Positions 30,764 through 39,764 of a stretch of 64,000 nucleotides of DNA are shown piece after piece (the stretch's first letter is position 1; each line of letters begins with the position of its first letter). The position numbers and the translations under genes were made by a program. The notes beneath the pieces were generated by a model. That model saw nothing but the letters and a program-made list of their open reading frames with translations, ran no database searches and was not told the origin of the DNA. Source of the DNA: Ensifer sp. WSM1721 (GTDB lineage: Bacteria > Pseudomonadota > Alphaproteobacteria > Rhizobiales > Rhizobiaceae); NCBI RefSeq assembly GCF_000513895.2, contig NZ_CP165783.1, positions 1,302,001 to 1,366,000 of the forward strand, written 5' to 3'.

Positions 30764-30957
30764 AGCTGACAGTGAACGGTGAGGAGCATGAGCTCCAGGC
30801 TGCGACGGTCGCCGAGTTGCTCGCTCTGCTCGACTACGAAGGCGAGTGGCTCGCGACCGCGGTCAACGGCGAATTGGTGCACAGGACCGATCGTAGCCGT
30901 CATCACCTAAAGGACAGCGACCGCATCGAAATCCTGTCGCCGATGCAGGGAGGCTGA
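30760..30957 (+). CDS. thiS: Thiamine sulfur-carrier protein ThiS
   Basis: A 65-residue ubiquitin-fold carrier ending in GG, the residue pair adenylated and thiocarboxylated to donate sulfur to ThiG. MKLTVNGEEHEL and DRIEILSPMQGG are family hallmarks. It starts within the thiO stop and ends 3 bp before thiG. No thiF is in the window, so an activating enzyme elsewhere is needed. Confidence 0.93.
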   Translation: MKLTVNGEEHELQAATVAELLALLDYEGEWLATAVNGELVHRTDRSRHHLKDSDRIEILSPMQGG

Positions 30958-30960
30958 GCC

Positions 30961-31734
30961 ATGCCGGTATTTTACGGAACCGAACTCCGCTCGCGGCTGC
31001 TGCTTGGAACCGCGCGCTACCCATCTCCGGCCGTGCTCGCCGAGGCCGTGCGCCGGTCGGGCACCGACATCGTCACGGTTTCGCTTCGCCGCGAGACGGC
31101 GGGCGGGCGCCAGGGCGGCGCCTTCTTCGAGCTGATCCGCGCACTCGGCGTGCGTGTGCTGCCGAACACGGCCGGCTGCCACTCCGTGTCGGAAGCCGTG
31201 CTGACGGCGAAGATGGCGCGCGAGATCTTTGGCACGAACTGGATCAAGCTCGAAGTGATCGGCCATCACGACACGCTGCAGCCGGACGTCTTCGGCCTCG
31301 TCGAGGCGGCGCGCGTCCTCACCGGAGAAGGCTTCAAGGTCTTCCCCTACACAACCGACGACCTGGTGGTTGCCGAACGGCTGCTGGAGGCTGGCTGCGA
31401 GGTGCTGATGCCCTGGTGTGCGCCGATCGGCAGCGCCATGGGCCCGCAGAACGTGCCGAGCTTACGCGCCATGCGCGCCGAATTTCCCGACGTGCCGCTG
31501 ATCGTCGACGCAGGCATCGGCCGCCCGTCGCATGCGGCCGCCGTCATGGAGTTCGGCTATGAGGCGGTCCTGCTCAACACGGCCGTCGCGGGCGCCGGCG
31601 AACCGGCCGCCATGGCGGAAGCCTTCGCCAAGGCAATCGCGGCCGGGCACATCGCCTATCACGCAGGCATGCTGGAGCCGCGCGACATGGCCGTGCCCTC
31701 CACTCCCATCATCGGAAAGGCGGTGTTTTCGTGA
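30961..31734 (+). CDS. thiG: Thiazole synthase ThiG
   Basis: A 257-residue TIM-barrel enzyme that forms thiazole phosphate from deoxyxylulose phosphate, dehydroglycine and thiocarboxylated ThiS. Typical blocks: [37 protein letters not shown] with the Schiff-base lysine, [21 protein letters not shown]. It is 3 bp after thiS and overlaps thiE by 4 bp. Confidence 0.94.
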   Translation: MPVFYGTELRSRLLLGTARYPSPAVLAEAVRRSGTDIVTVSLRRETAGGRQGGAFFELIRALGVRVLPNTAGCHSVSEAVLTAKMAREIFGTNWIKLEVIGHHDTLQPDVFGLVEAARVLTGEGFKVFPYTTDDLVVAERLLEAGCEVLMPWCAPIGSAMGPQNVPSLRAMRAEFPDVPLIVDAGIGRPSHAAAVMEFGYEAVLLNTAVAGAGEPAAMAEAFAKAIAAGHIAYHAGMLEPRDMAVPSTPIIGKAVFS

Positions 31735-32336
31735 AGCTCGATCCCTTTTACCTCATCGTCGACAGCGCCGCCTGGATCGAGCGCCTGGTGCCGCTCGGGG
31801 TGAAGCTCGTGCAGCTCCGGATCAAAGACCGGAGCGAAGACGACCTCCGCGGCGAGATCCGCGCCGCCCAGGCGGTTTGCGCCGAGCATCGCTGCCAGTT
31901 GATCATCAACGATTACTGGCGGCTTGCGATCGAGGAGGGCTGCGACTTCGTCCATCTCGGCCAGGAGGATCTGGCGGACGCCGACCTCGGCGCGATCCGT
32001 ACCGCCGGGCTGAAGCTCGGGCTTAGCACCCATGACGAGGCGGAACTCAGATCGGCGCTGGCAGCCGAGCCGGACTATGTCGCGCTCGGCCCGATCTATC
32101 CGACGATCCTCAAGAAGATGAAATGGGCGCCGCAGGGACTGGAGCGGCTTGCCGCCTGGAGCGAGCGTATTCGCCCGCTGCCCCTCGTCGCGATCGGCGG
32201 GCTCAATCCGGACCGGATCGAAGGCGTTTTCACCCACGGCGCCGACAGCGCCGCCGTCGTCACCGACATCACGCTCAACGCCGACCCGGAAGGCCGAACT
32301 CGGGAGTGGATTCGAAAGACCGGCGCATGGCGATAG
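31731..32336 (+). CDS. thiE: Thiamine phosphate synthase (ThiE)
   Basis: A 201-residue TIM-barrel protein coupling pyrimidine and thiazole phosphates to thiamine phosphate. Motifs: [52 protein letters not shown] and [11 protein letters not shown]. It uses a GTG start overlapping the thiG stop. Last gene of the operon. Confidence 0.92.
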   Translation: MKLDPFYLIVDSAAWIERLVPLGVKLVQLRIKDRSEDDLRGEIRAAQAVCAEHRCQLIINDYWRLAIEEGCDFVHLGQEDLADADLGAIRTAGLKLGLSTHDEAELRSALAAEPDYVALGPIYPTILKKMKWAPQGLERLAAWSERIRPLPLVAIGGLNPDRIEGVFTHGADSAAVVTDITLNADPEGRTREWIRKTGAWR

Positions 32337-32353
32337 GGCCGGTTGCCCGGCCC
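32336..32353 (+). terminator. Possible terminator of the thi operon
   Basis: A 7-bp perfect GC stem (GGGCCGG/CCGGCCC) with a TTGC loop starts at the last base of thiE. The tail is only weakly T-rich, so termination may be partial. The converging MFS gene ends 42 bp further on. Confidence 0.4.
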
Positions 32354-32394
32354 ATTCCTCACTCCAGCGTCTGTTCGGTTCCGCAGGGATCCAC

Positions 32395-33600
32395 TCAGAC
32401 CGCTATGCGCCCCCGGGAGCTGAAGACGTAGAGCGCGCTCGCGAGTGTCGCGACGGCGCAGTAGCTGATGGCGCCGAGCGGGCCGAAGCCGTCCACGAAG
32501 AGGCCGCCCAGTATCGCGCCGCTGGCGATGCCGACCTGGAAAGTCGCGACGATGAGACCGCCCGTGCTTTCCGCATATTGCGGCGCAGCGCGAACCATCC
32601 AGGTCTGGACGGCGACCGGCAGAGCCCCGAACGCGAAGCCCCAGGCGGTCACCGCGACGGCCGACACGGCATCGATTGCGCCGAAGGTCACGAGGGCGAA
32701 GGCCATCGCCGCGATCAGCAGTGTGCCGAGGCTGACGGCCGCCGTGATGCTGCGTTCGATGATGAGGCCGCCCGCGAGATTGCCGAAGAAACCGCCAATG
32801 CCGTAAGCGAGCAGGATCAGCGAGATCGCCTCGATGCCGAATTCGGGCACCTTCTCCAGGAAGGGGCGCACATAGGTGAAACCGGCAAAGTGCCCCGAGA
32901 CGAAGAGCAGCACCGTAATGATGCCGATGCGGATGCTCGGCATGCGCATGACGTCGAACAGGAGCTTGAGGCTCGGTGCGGATTGCGGCGGCAGCCGCGG
33001 TATGCTCACCATCTGCACGATGAGCGTCAACGCCCCGACCGCGGCGGCCATCAGGAAAGCGGCACGCCAGCCCCAGAGATCGCCGATATAGGCGCCAACC
33101 GGCGCCGCGCAGACGGTCGCAACCGAAACTCCGGTGAAGACGATCGACATGGCGCGCGGCACGAGAGACATCGGCACGAGACGCAAGGCGATCGCGGCCA
33201 TCATCGACCAGAAGCCGCCGAGCCCGATGCCGAGGACGACGCGGGCCGCAAGCAGCATGGCGAGATTGGTGGCAAAGGCCGCGAGCAGGCTGGAGGCGAT
33301 CAGGGCGAGAGTGAACCCCCAGAGCACCAGCCGGCGATCGAAGCGGCGCGTGGCGATCGCTACCGTCAGCCCGGCAACCGCGCCGACGACGGCAGTCGCC
33401 GTGACCGCCTGGCCCGCCGTGCCCGTGCTGATGCCGAGATCGGCCGCCATCGGCGTCAGGATACTGACGGGAAGGAACTCGGCCGTGACGAGGCCGAACA
33501 CGCCGAGCGCGAGGGAGGCGACGCCGGCCCAGGCGGGGTCGCTTCGCTCGTCGCTTGCCGGTATAAGTCCGGCATCCAGTGTTGTCGCTGTATCTGTCAT
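32395..33600 (-). CDS. MFS efflux transporter, DHA1 family
   Basis: A 401-residue, 12-TM major facilitator of the drug:H+ antiporter (AraJ/YdhP-like) group. It begins with a cytoplasmic tail and TM1 VASLALGVFGLVTAEFLPVSILTPMA in which the TAEFLPV motif marks the sugar-efflux/multidrug subgroup. Substrate unknown. It is divergent from an AraC-type gene 74 bp away, which probably regulates it. AAGGAG precedes the start. Confidence 0.87.
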   Translation of the reverse strand: MTDTATTLDAGLIPASDERSDPAWAGVASLALGVFGLVTAEFLPVSILTPMAADLGISTGTAGQAVTATAVVGAVAGLTVAIATRRFDRRLVLWGFTLALIASSLLAAFATNLAMLLAARVVLGIGLGGFWSMMAAIALRLVPMSLVPRAMSIVFTGVSVATVCAAPVGAYIGDLWGWRAAFLMAAAVGALTLIVQMVSIPRLPPQSAPSLKLLFDVMRMPSIRIGIITVLLFVSGHFAGFTYVRPFLEKVPEFGIEAISLILLAYGIGGFFGNLAGGLIIERSITAAVSLGTLLIAAMAFALVTFGAIDAVSAVAVTAWGFAFGALPVAVQTWMVRAAPQYAESTGGLIVATFQVGIASGAILGGLFVDGFGPLGAISYCAVATLASALYVFSSRGRIAV

Positions 33601-33674
33601 GAGAGCGGTCTCCTTGATCGGTCCGGCTTAGATAAGGCGTGACCGCTTGGACATTCCATGCTAGAAATTCCGCA

Positions 33675-34667
33675 ATGCTTGATCGTTCGTCCAAAAATTC
33701 CTCTGTCGTTTCGGAAGACTTCCTGACCGAGCTCTTGCGCGGCCTGCGCCTCGACGGCGTCGATTACGTTCGCTGCGAGTTGACGGGTCCGTGGGGCATT
33801 TCATTTCCGGTGCAGGAGACCGCGCGGTTCCATTTCATCTGCGGGAACTGCTGGCTGCGCGGTCCGAGCGGTGACTGGATCGAGTTGAAGCGCGGCGACG
33901 CCGTGCTTCTGCCGCGCGGCGGCGAACATGCGCTGGCAAGCTCGCCGGACGAGAAATTGTCTCCGCTGGAGACCTATTCGCTCCGACAGGTATGCGATTG
34001 CGTCTACAACGTCTGCGGCGGTGGTCGCGGCGAGACGACCATCCTTTTCTGCGGCAGCCTGAAGTTCAACATGGATGCCATGCATCCCCTGCTGCGCATG
34101 ATGCCGGACGTGATGCGCATCGACGCGCTCACCGCCAGCGAGCCGGCGATCCCGCACCTGCTCGAAGCCATGGCGCGCGAAGTCGGCGCGAGCCGCGTCG
34201 GCTCGGGCGGCGTCCTGGCGCGGCTTGCCGATGTGCTGGCCGCGCTGATCATCCGCTCCTGGGTGGAGCACGGATGCGGCAACACGAGCGGCTGGGTGGC
34301 CGCGGTCCGGCATCCTTCCATCGGCCGGGTGATCGCAGCCATGCATCTCGATCCGGAAAAGAACTGGACCGTCGACTCCCTCGCCAAGCTCATGGGGGCC
34401 TCGCGCTCCGGCTTCGCCCAGCAGTTCGCCGCCGTGGTCGGCGAGACGCCGGCGCGTTACCTCACCCAGGTGCGCATGCACCAGGCGCGCCAGTGGCTCA
34501 CTCGCGACCGCATGCGCATCTCGGTCGTGGCGCGGCGCCTCGGCTACGATTCCGAGGCCTCGTTCAGCCGCGCCTTCAAGCGCGTCATCGGCGCGCCGCC
34601 AAGCCACTATCGCGGCGCCGAGACGCCGGACGCGCTAGCATTCGGTGCCCGAGACAACAGGCCCTAG
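33675..34667 (+). CDS. AraC-family regulator with cupin sensor domain
   Basis: A 330-residue protein with an N-terminal AraC cupin_6-type sensor (ARFHFICGNCWLR; GDAVLLPRGGEHAL) and a C-terminal pair of helix-turn-helix motifs (WTVDSLAKLMGASRSGFAQQ; ISVVARRLGYDSEASFSRAF). Several cysteines (CGNC; CDCVYNVCGGG) could bind metal or sense redox. It is divergent from the MFS exporter, its likely target. ATG 33675 is chosen over an upstream GTG at 33639; both ribosome sites are weak. Confidence 0.85.
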   Translation: MLDRSSKNSSVVSEDFLTELLRGLRLDGVDYVRCELTGPWGISFPVQETARFHFICGNCWLRGPSGDWIELKRGDAVLLPRGGEHALASSPDEKLSPLETYSLRQVCDCVYNVCGGGRGETTILFCGSLKFNMDAMHPLLRMMPDVMRIDALTASEPAIPHLLEAMAREVGASRVGSGGVLARLADVLAALIIRSWVEHGCGNTSGWVAAVRHPSIGRVIAAMHLDPEKNWTVDSLAKLMGASRSGFAQQFAAVVGETPARYLTQVRMHQARQWLTRDRMRISVVARRLGYDSEASFSRAFKRVIGAPPSHYRGAETPDALAFGARDNRP

Positions 34668-34994
34668 AGCGCCGGTGTTCTGGGGCATCAGAGCTCGCTT
34701 CTCGTCGATGTCGCCCAAGAGCATGCAGCGGTCTTGGGCGACATGTACGCGTCTCTGGCTCGAAGCCGCCACTTGTACCATTCAGTCAATGTCTCCAACG
34801 GGCGGTGAGCGGAAGTCCGGCAAACGCGCAGGGCGGCCGCTTGCGCCATGAGCGACGTTTCTGGCACCGCTTGAAGCCGACGACGAGAATGGCGCAGTCC
34901 ATGGTGTCCGCTTTGCTCGGGTTTGCTCGTGCGGCTCAGAGGCTTCTGGAGTATGCTGAAGAACCTTGCACTCCGAGTAGACGGAGGAGGAGCC
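34668..34994. other. Gene-free interval with a 13-bp perfect inverted repeat
   Basis: This 327-bp gap holds ATGTCGCCCAAGA (34708-34720) and its exact complement at 34732-34744 around an 11-nt loop, 41 bp after the AraC stop. It may terminate the AraC transcript, though no T-tract follows directly. The rest shows no convincing coding frame. Confidence 0.5.
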
Positions 34995-37900
34995 ATGGAC
35001 GTCGGTGCTTGGCTGCGCGATCAAGGGCTGGGGCGGTACGAAAAAACGTTCCGTCAAAACGACATCGATCCTGAAGTGCTAAGGGATCTTACGGCCGAGG
35101 ACCTGATCGGGCTTGGCGTCGCTTCAGTAGGGCACCGCCGTAAATTGCTCGCTGCCATCGCTGCATTGCGTGAGGTCGCTGAACAACCAAGCGGCCCAAC
35201 CAGGATTGGCGGGACACCTGGAATCCTCCCCGAAGCGGAGCGCCGCCAGCTCACCGTGATGTTCGTCGACCTTGTCGACTCGACCACACTTTCCTCACGA
35301 CTTGATCCAGAGGAGATGGGTGAACTGCTGCGGGGCTATCAAGGTGCGGTGGCGGGCGCGGTTGCTCGATTCGAGGGACACGTGGCGAAGTATATGGGCG
35401 ATGGCGTGCTCGCCTACTTTGGCTATCCACGCGCTCATGAGGATGAGGCCGAACGAGCGGTACGAGCGGGGCTTGCGGCCATCGACGCAGTGCGGAATCT
35501 GCAACCACCGCATGGAGAGACGCTTGAGGCTCGCGTGGGCATCGCGACCGGCTTGGTAGTTGTCGGCGAACTGATTGGCGAAGGCGCCGCGCGTGAGGAG
35601 ACGGTAATCGGCGAGACGCCCAATTTGGCGGCACGACTGCAAAGTGTCGCCGAGCCCGGAACTGTGGTGGTGGCATCCACCACTCGGCAACTGATCCGCG
35701 GGCTGTTCGATCTCGCCGAACTCGGCTTCCACCCGTTGAAGGGTTTTCCTGCTTCGGTACCCGCTTGGCGAGTGCTCGGTGAAAGCTCTGCGGAAAGCCG
35801 CTTCGAAGCATTGCACGGGGCGAGCCTGACCCCGCTCGTCGGGCGCGAGCATGAGGTAGCACTCCTGCTGAAGCACTGGGAAGCAGTCAAAGAAGGGGAA
35901 GGCCGCGTGGTGTTGCTCGCCGGCGAGCCCGGCATTGGCAAGTCGCGCCTTGTTCGTGCCCTGCGTCGGCGTCTGGAAGGCGAGCCGCATACGACTGTCA
36001 GTCACTACTGCTCGCCCTATCATCAGACCAGCCCGCTTCATCCGGTTATCCGCCTTCTGGAGCGGGCAGCTGGCTTCGCCGCGGAGGATGCCCCCGACGT
36101 GAAACTGAGCAAGCTTGAAGCGCTCCTCGCGCTTTCGACCGACGATGTCGCCCGCGTGGCCCCGCTGCTCGCGGCCTTGCTGTCGCTTCAGACGGGCGAC
36201 CGCTATCCGCCATTGGAGTTGAGCCCGCATCGCCAGAAGGGGCGGACGCTGGAAGTATTCGTCGATCAGCTCATCGGGCTCGCCGCGCATCAGCCCGTCT
36301 TGGCAGTATACGAAGATGTGCATTGGGCAGATCCAACTTCGTTGGAACTGCTGGATCTTGTTGTTGACCGCGTGCAAGACTCGCCGGTGCTGGTGCTCAT
36401 TACATTTCGCTCAGAGTTCCTGCCACGGTGGCTGCGCTATCCTCATGTCACCGCATTGACGCTTAGTCGTTTGAGCTGTCGGCAAGGCGCAGCAATGGTC
36501 GAGACGCTGACCGGCGGCAGGGCTCTGCCTACCGAAGTGCTTGACCAGATCGTCGCAAAAACGGACGGCGTTCCGCTATTCGTGGAAGAGCTGACTCGGG
36601 CGGTGATAGAGACCAATCTGCTCAAAGATGAGGGCGATCACTACGCCCTGGCGAGTCCGCTGTCGGCGATCGCAATTCCAACTACGCTTCAGGAGTCGTT
36701 ATTGGCCCGATTCGACCGACTTGCCCCCGCTTGGGAGGTGGCGCAGGTGGCAGCTGCAATCGGTCGAGACTTCTCGCATGAGTTGCTTGTGACCGCCGCG
36801 CCGTTGAAGCCGAACGAGGTGGAGGAAGCACTGGACGACCTCATCGCGTCGGGATTGGTGTTCCGCCATGGGATTCCGCCGCAGACCACCTACAGTTTCA
36901 AGCACGCGCTCGTACGCGACGCGGCCTACGCGACCCTTGTGCGCCCGAAACGACAACGGTTGCACGCGGCGATCGCCAAGGCCATCGAGCAACGCCTCCC
37001 GGAAACGGTCCAGGCGCAACCCGAACTTCTAGCCCAGCACTACGCGGAGTCGGGGCTGCTAGAACCCGCGATCAATTACTGGCTCAGAGCCGGGCAAGCA
37101 GAGATTGCGCGCTCCGCAACGGCCGAAGCGATTACCCATCTGACAAGAGGGTTGGATCTGCTTGAAGGACTACCTGATGATGCCGCGCGATGGCGGCAGG
37201 AACTCGAACTGCAAGTCGCTCTCAGCGTCGCCTTGATGACTGCCAAGGGCTGGGCAGCGCCAGAGGTCGGGCAGGCCAATGCGCGAGCACGCGAGTTATG
37301 CGAGCGGCTGGCGGACACAAGTAGGCTCCTGCCTGTTCTCTATGGGGACTGGGTCTTCCATGTCGTGCGCGCTGAGCTGGAGGCGGGGAGGAAGGCGGGA
37401 GAGGAACTGCTCAAGCGCGCGCAGGAAGAACGGGAGGTGTCCGCTGAGACCGTCGGCAACCGCATTGTCGGAACCGATGCGTTCCTTCGCGGCGAGATCG
37501 CTATTGCCCGTGAATATCTGGAACGATCGCTCGCCCTTTATGACCCGCAGCAACACCGCGCCCTCGCGTTCCTGTTTGCCCAGGACCCCCGGGTGGCGGG
37601 GCTGTCGGTCCTCTCCTGGACTCTCTTCGCTCTTGGTTATCCCGAGCAGGCTGAGGCCAGGAGCAACGAGGCATTGGCGGACGCAAGGGAACTTTCCCAC
37701 CGCAATACGCTTGGTTACGCCCTACTTTACGGCTGCATTTTGTCGCAGCTTCGCGGCGACTGGCGAGAAGCCCGAGACCGAGCAGATTCGCTAATCACGC
37801 TCGCAAGAGCGCAGGGCTCTCCGCACTTCTTCGGTGCAGGTACGATTGTTCGAGGCTGGACGCTAGGACAGACGGGTGAGTTACCGGAGGCCATCACAAA

Positions 37901-38384
37901 GGTGCAGGAAGGCTTAGCGTCGTGGCAGATGACTGGAGCGAGATTCCTGGTTCCATTCTTTTTAAGCTTGCTCGCGCGCGTCGAAACCCAGGCCGGGGGA
38001 GCGAAGCTGGGTTTGGATTTGCTGACCAACGCGCTCGACAGAGCGCGTGAAACGGGCGAGCGGTGGTTCGAGCCAGAGCTGCATCGCCTGCTTGGCGAGC
38101 TGATGCTGGAGCTGCCCGCGTTTGATCGTGCCGAGGTGGAAGCACGGCTCCGGCATGCGGCCGAACTGGCGCGAGGGCAAAGCGCTGACTTGTGGGAGTT
38201 GCGCGCGACGACAAGCCTCGCCCGACTGTGGATCGCGCAGAACCGGTGCCGCGACGCTCATGATCTGCTTGCGCCACTCTGCGCTAGGTTTACCGAGGGT
38301 TTCGCGACATCGGATCTGCAATTGGCCCAACGGGTACTTGGTGAGACCGCAGGCTTCGATGGCGCGACCAGGTCATCCGACTAG
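34995..38384 (+). CDS. SAM domain-class III cyclase-STAND ATPase-TPR signalling protein
   Basis: A 1129-residue multidomain protein. Order: SAM domain (about 1-60, VGAWLRDQGLGRYEKTF), class III nucleotide cyclase (about 83-255) with metal aspartates Asp92 (MFVDLVDST) and Asp136 (KYMGDGVLAYFG) and the ETPNLAARLQ substrate/transition-state motif, an AAA/STAND ATPase with P-loop GEPGIGKSRL near residue 310 and a VYEDVHWADPTS Walker B, then a long TPR-like helical C-terminus. Cyclase residues look intact, so cAMP (less likely cGMP) production is expected. GGAGGAGGAG sets the start. Its codon use has more A/T at third positions than the neighbours, hinting at separate origin. Confidence 0.88.
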   Translation: MDVGAWLRDQGLGRYEKTFRQNDIDPEVLRDLTAEDLIGLGVASVGHRRKLLAAIAALREVAEQPSGPTRIGGTPGILPEAERRQLTVMFVDLVDSTTLSSRLDPEEMGELLRGYQGAVAGAVARFEGHVAKYMGDGVLAYFGYPRAHEDEAERAVRAGLAAIDAVRNLQPPHGETLEARVGIATGLVVVGELIGEGAAREETVIGETPNLAARLQSVAEPGTVVVASTTRQLIRGLFDLAELGFHPLKGFPASVPAWRVLGESSAESRFEALHGASLTPLVGREHEVALLLKHWEAVKEGEGRVVLLAGEPGIGKSRLVRALRRRLEGEPHTTVSHYCSPYHQTSPLHPVIRLLERAAGFAAEDAPDVKLSKLEALLALSTDDVARVAPLLAALLSLQTGDRYPPLELSPHRQKGRTLEVFVDQLIGLAAHQPVLAVYEDVHWADPTSLELLDLVVDRVQDSPVLVLITFRSEFLPRWLRYPHVTALTLSRLSCRQGAAMVETLTGGRALPTEVLDQIVAKTDGVPLFVEELTRAVIETNLLKDEGDHYALASPLSAIAIPTTLQESLLARFDRLAPAWEVAQVAAAIGRDFSHELLVTAAPLKPNEVEEALDDLIASGLVFRHGIPPQTTYSFKHALVRDAAYATLVRPKRQRLHAAIAKAIEQRLPETVQAQPELLAQHYAESGLLEPAINYWLRAGQAEIARSATAEAITHLTRGLDLLEGLPDDAARWRQELELQVALSVALMTAKGWAAPEVGQANARARELCERLADTSRLLPVLYGDWVFHVVRAELEAGRKAGEELLKRAQEEREVSAETVGNRIVGTDAFLRGEIAIAREYLERSLALYDPQQHRALAFLFAQDPRVAGLSVLSWTLFALGYPEQAEARSNEALADARELSHRNTLGYALLYGCILSQLRGDWREARDRADSLITLARAQGSPHFFGAGTIVRGWTLGQTGELPEAITKVQEGLASWQMTGARFLVPFFLSLLARVETQAGGAKLGLDLLTNALDRARETGERWFEPELHRLLGELMLELPAFDRAEVEARLRHAAELARGQSADLWELRATTSLARLWIAQNRCRDAHDLLAPLCARFTEGFATSDLQLAQRVLGETAGFDGATRSSD

Positions 38385-38404
38385 CTAGCGATCCGTACTG
38401 CATT

Positions 38405-38622
38405 GTCCCACCCCAAGCTGCGCTGACAGCACTGTGGGACGGCAAGGGCGTGGCTGGTGGCTGCGATACCAGTTCAGTAGACGTTCGCTCATCAGGCCGA
38501 CATCGGCAATCAGCTCGTCTATCGAGGCGGCAGCGTAGTTCTTTTCTGCGAAAGACTTCGCGCGGCCGCGATCAGCTTCGCGCAGTCTCCTCCATCATCT
38601 CGACGCGTCGTTTTGCCATCAT
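38405..38622 (-). pseudogene. TetR-family repressor, frameshifted and truncated
   Basis: From an ATG at 38622 with a GGAG ribosome site the minus strand reads MMAKRRVEMMEET, then shifts frame to AKLIAAAR, then shifts again to SFAEKNYAAASIDELIADVGL. Joined, these give the classical TetR N-terminal helix-turn-helix (RAKLIAAARxSFAEKxYAAASxDEL). After GLM the similarity ends and no ligand-binding domain follows. Two frameshifts plus a C-terminal loss mean no working repressor. It is divergent from the RidA-family gene and flanked by three operators. Confidence 0.75.
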
Positions 38623-38638
38623 CGTTGCTCCTGCACTC

Positions 38639-38704
38639 ACATACGCGACGTATATGGCTTGACATACGCCGCGTATGTACCCTATTAACATACGTGGCGT
38701 ATAT
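38639..38704. promoter_or_regulatory. Three copies of a 17-bp palindromic operator
   Basis: ACATACGCGACGTATAT (38639-38655), ACATACGCCGCGTATGT (38662-38678) and ACATACGTGGCGTATAT (38688-38704) share ACATACG-N3-CGTATRT. They are spaced 23 and 26 bp and lie between the TetR pseudogene and the ridA-like gene, overlapping both promoters. They are most simply the operators of the dead TetR protein. Confidence 0.7.
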
Positions 38705-38790
38705 CAAATGGTGCGGCAGCGCGTGAGTTCCCGAAGCTTGGCGCTTCGCTCATTGAGCGCCACTCAGCAACGATGAAAAGGAAGCAAAAG

Positions 38791-39189
38791 ATGGCGCAGC
38801 GCGAACCGATTTTTCCTGCCAACAGGCATGCACTGTATGAGGCCCATGGCTATTCAGCCGCGATCCGCTCCGGCGATCTGCTCTTCGTCTCCGGGCAGGT
38901 GGGCAGCCGTTCCGATGGGACTCCCGAACCTGATTTCGGGCGTCAGGTCCAACTGGCCTTCGACAATCTCCGTGCAACGCTGCAAGCAGCGGGCTGCAGC
39001 TTCGACGATATCGTCGATGTGACCACGTTCCACACGGATCCCGAAAACCAGTTCGAGACCATCATGGCGGTCAAGAATCAGATCTTTCCCAGTCCGCCCT
39101 ATCCCAACTGGACCGCAATCGGTGTGAATTGGCTCGCCGGGTTCGATTTCGAGATCAAGGTCATCGCTCGTATTCCAGAAGAGGCATAG
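38791..39189 (+). CDS. RidA/YjgF-family protein
   Basis: A 132-residue RidA-superfamily protein, expected to form trimers; members deaminate reactive imine/enamine intermediates or act on related small molecules. Family features: LLFVSGQVGSRSDGT, QLAFDNLRATLQAAG, DVTTFHTD and the C-terminal VNWLAGFDFEIKVIARI. The usual RidA arginine near the C-terminus may be the one in VIARIP, so activity is uncertain. The start at 38791 has AAGGAAG. It lies behind three operators whose cognate repressor is broken, so it may be constitutively expressed. Confidence 0.85.
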   Translation: MAQREPIFPANRHALYEAHGYSAAIRSGDLLFVSGQVGSRSDGTPEPDFGRQVQLAFDNLRATLQAAGCSFDDIVDVTTFHTDPENQFETIMAVKNQIFPSPPYPNWTAIGVNWLAGFDFEIKVIARIPEEA

Positions 39190-39213
39190 ACCTATCCGCA
39201 AGGCATCCTGCGA

Positions 39214-39750
39214 TCAGAGTGAGTCGCGCTCGGTGCGCAGGTTGGAGACGACGCGCCGGTTCTGCACCTTGCAGGAGCGGTCCGTGCAGTCACGGACCTC
39301 GCGGTCGTTGCCGTAACCCTTGGCCCACATGCGGTTGGCATCCACGCCCTTCGAGACGAGATAGGCCATCGCCGCGTCGGCGCGTTTCTGCGACAGCGTT
39401 GCCATGTCTGACGCGGACCCGGAATCGTCGGCAAATCCCTGCAGCTTGACCAGCCAGCGCGGGTTGCTGTTGAGCCAGATGGCCTGCTTGTCCAACGTTG
39501 CCATGGCGACGGAATCGAGCGTAGCCGAGTCCTGCGTGAAGTAGGTCCGTCGGCCGACATTCAGGATGAAATCCTCTTCGCTGCCGGCCGTGACATTCTC
39601 GAAACCGGGCGCCGGATCGTTGGTTTGTCCGGTCATCGGCGTCGCGGCCGGCTCTTCCAACGCCGCGATTTCAGTGGTGTTGCAGGCGGCGAGTGTCAGG
39701 AGCATGGCCACGCCAACAAGCAGCCGCGTATATCCGGTCAAAGCAGACAT
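39214..39750 (-). CDS. OmpA-family peptidoglycan-associated lipoprotein
   Basis: About 178 residues. A lipoprotein signal (VGVAMLLTLAAC) leads to Cys23, followed by a short acidic linker and a C-terminal OmpA-like domain with the peptidoglycan-binding LVKLQGFADDSGSASDMATLSQKRADA motif region. It should anchor the outer membrane to peptidoglycan, Pal-like. It is translated just after, and perhaps coupled to, an L,D-transpeptidase gene, giving a small envelope operon. ATG 39768 (overlapping the upstream stop) is an alternative start. Confidence 0.85.
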   Translation of the reverse strand: MSALTGYTRLLVGVAMLLTLAACNTTEIAALEEPAATPMTGQTNDPAPGFENVTAGSEEDFILNVGRRTYFTQDSATLDSVAMATLDKQAIWLNSNPRWLVKLQGFADDSGSASDMATLSQKRADAAMAYLVSKGVDANRMWAKGYGNDREVRDCTDRSCKVQNRRVVSNLRTERDSL

Positions 39751-39764
39751 CAGGGTGATATTCC

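Noticed and set aside
38450..38662. Short plus-strand frame over the TetR remnant
   Set aside because: It is antisense to the recognisable TetR helix-turn-helix and ends inside the operators.
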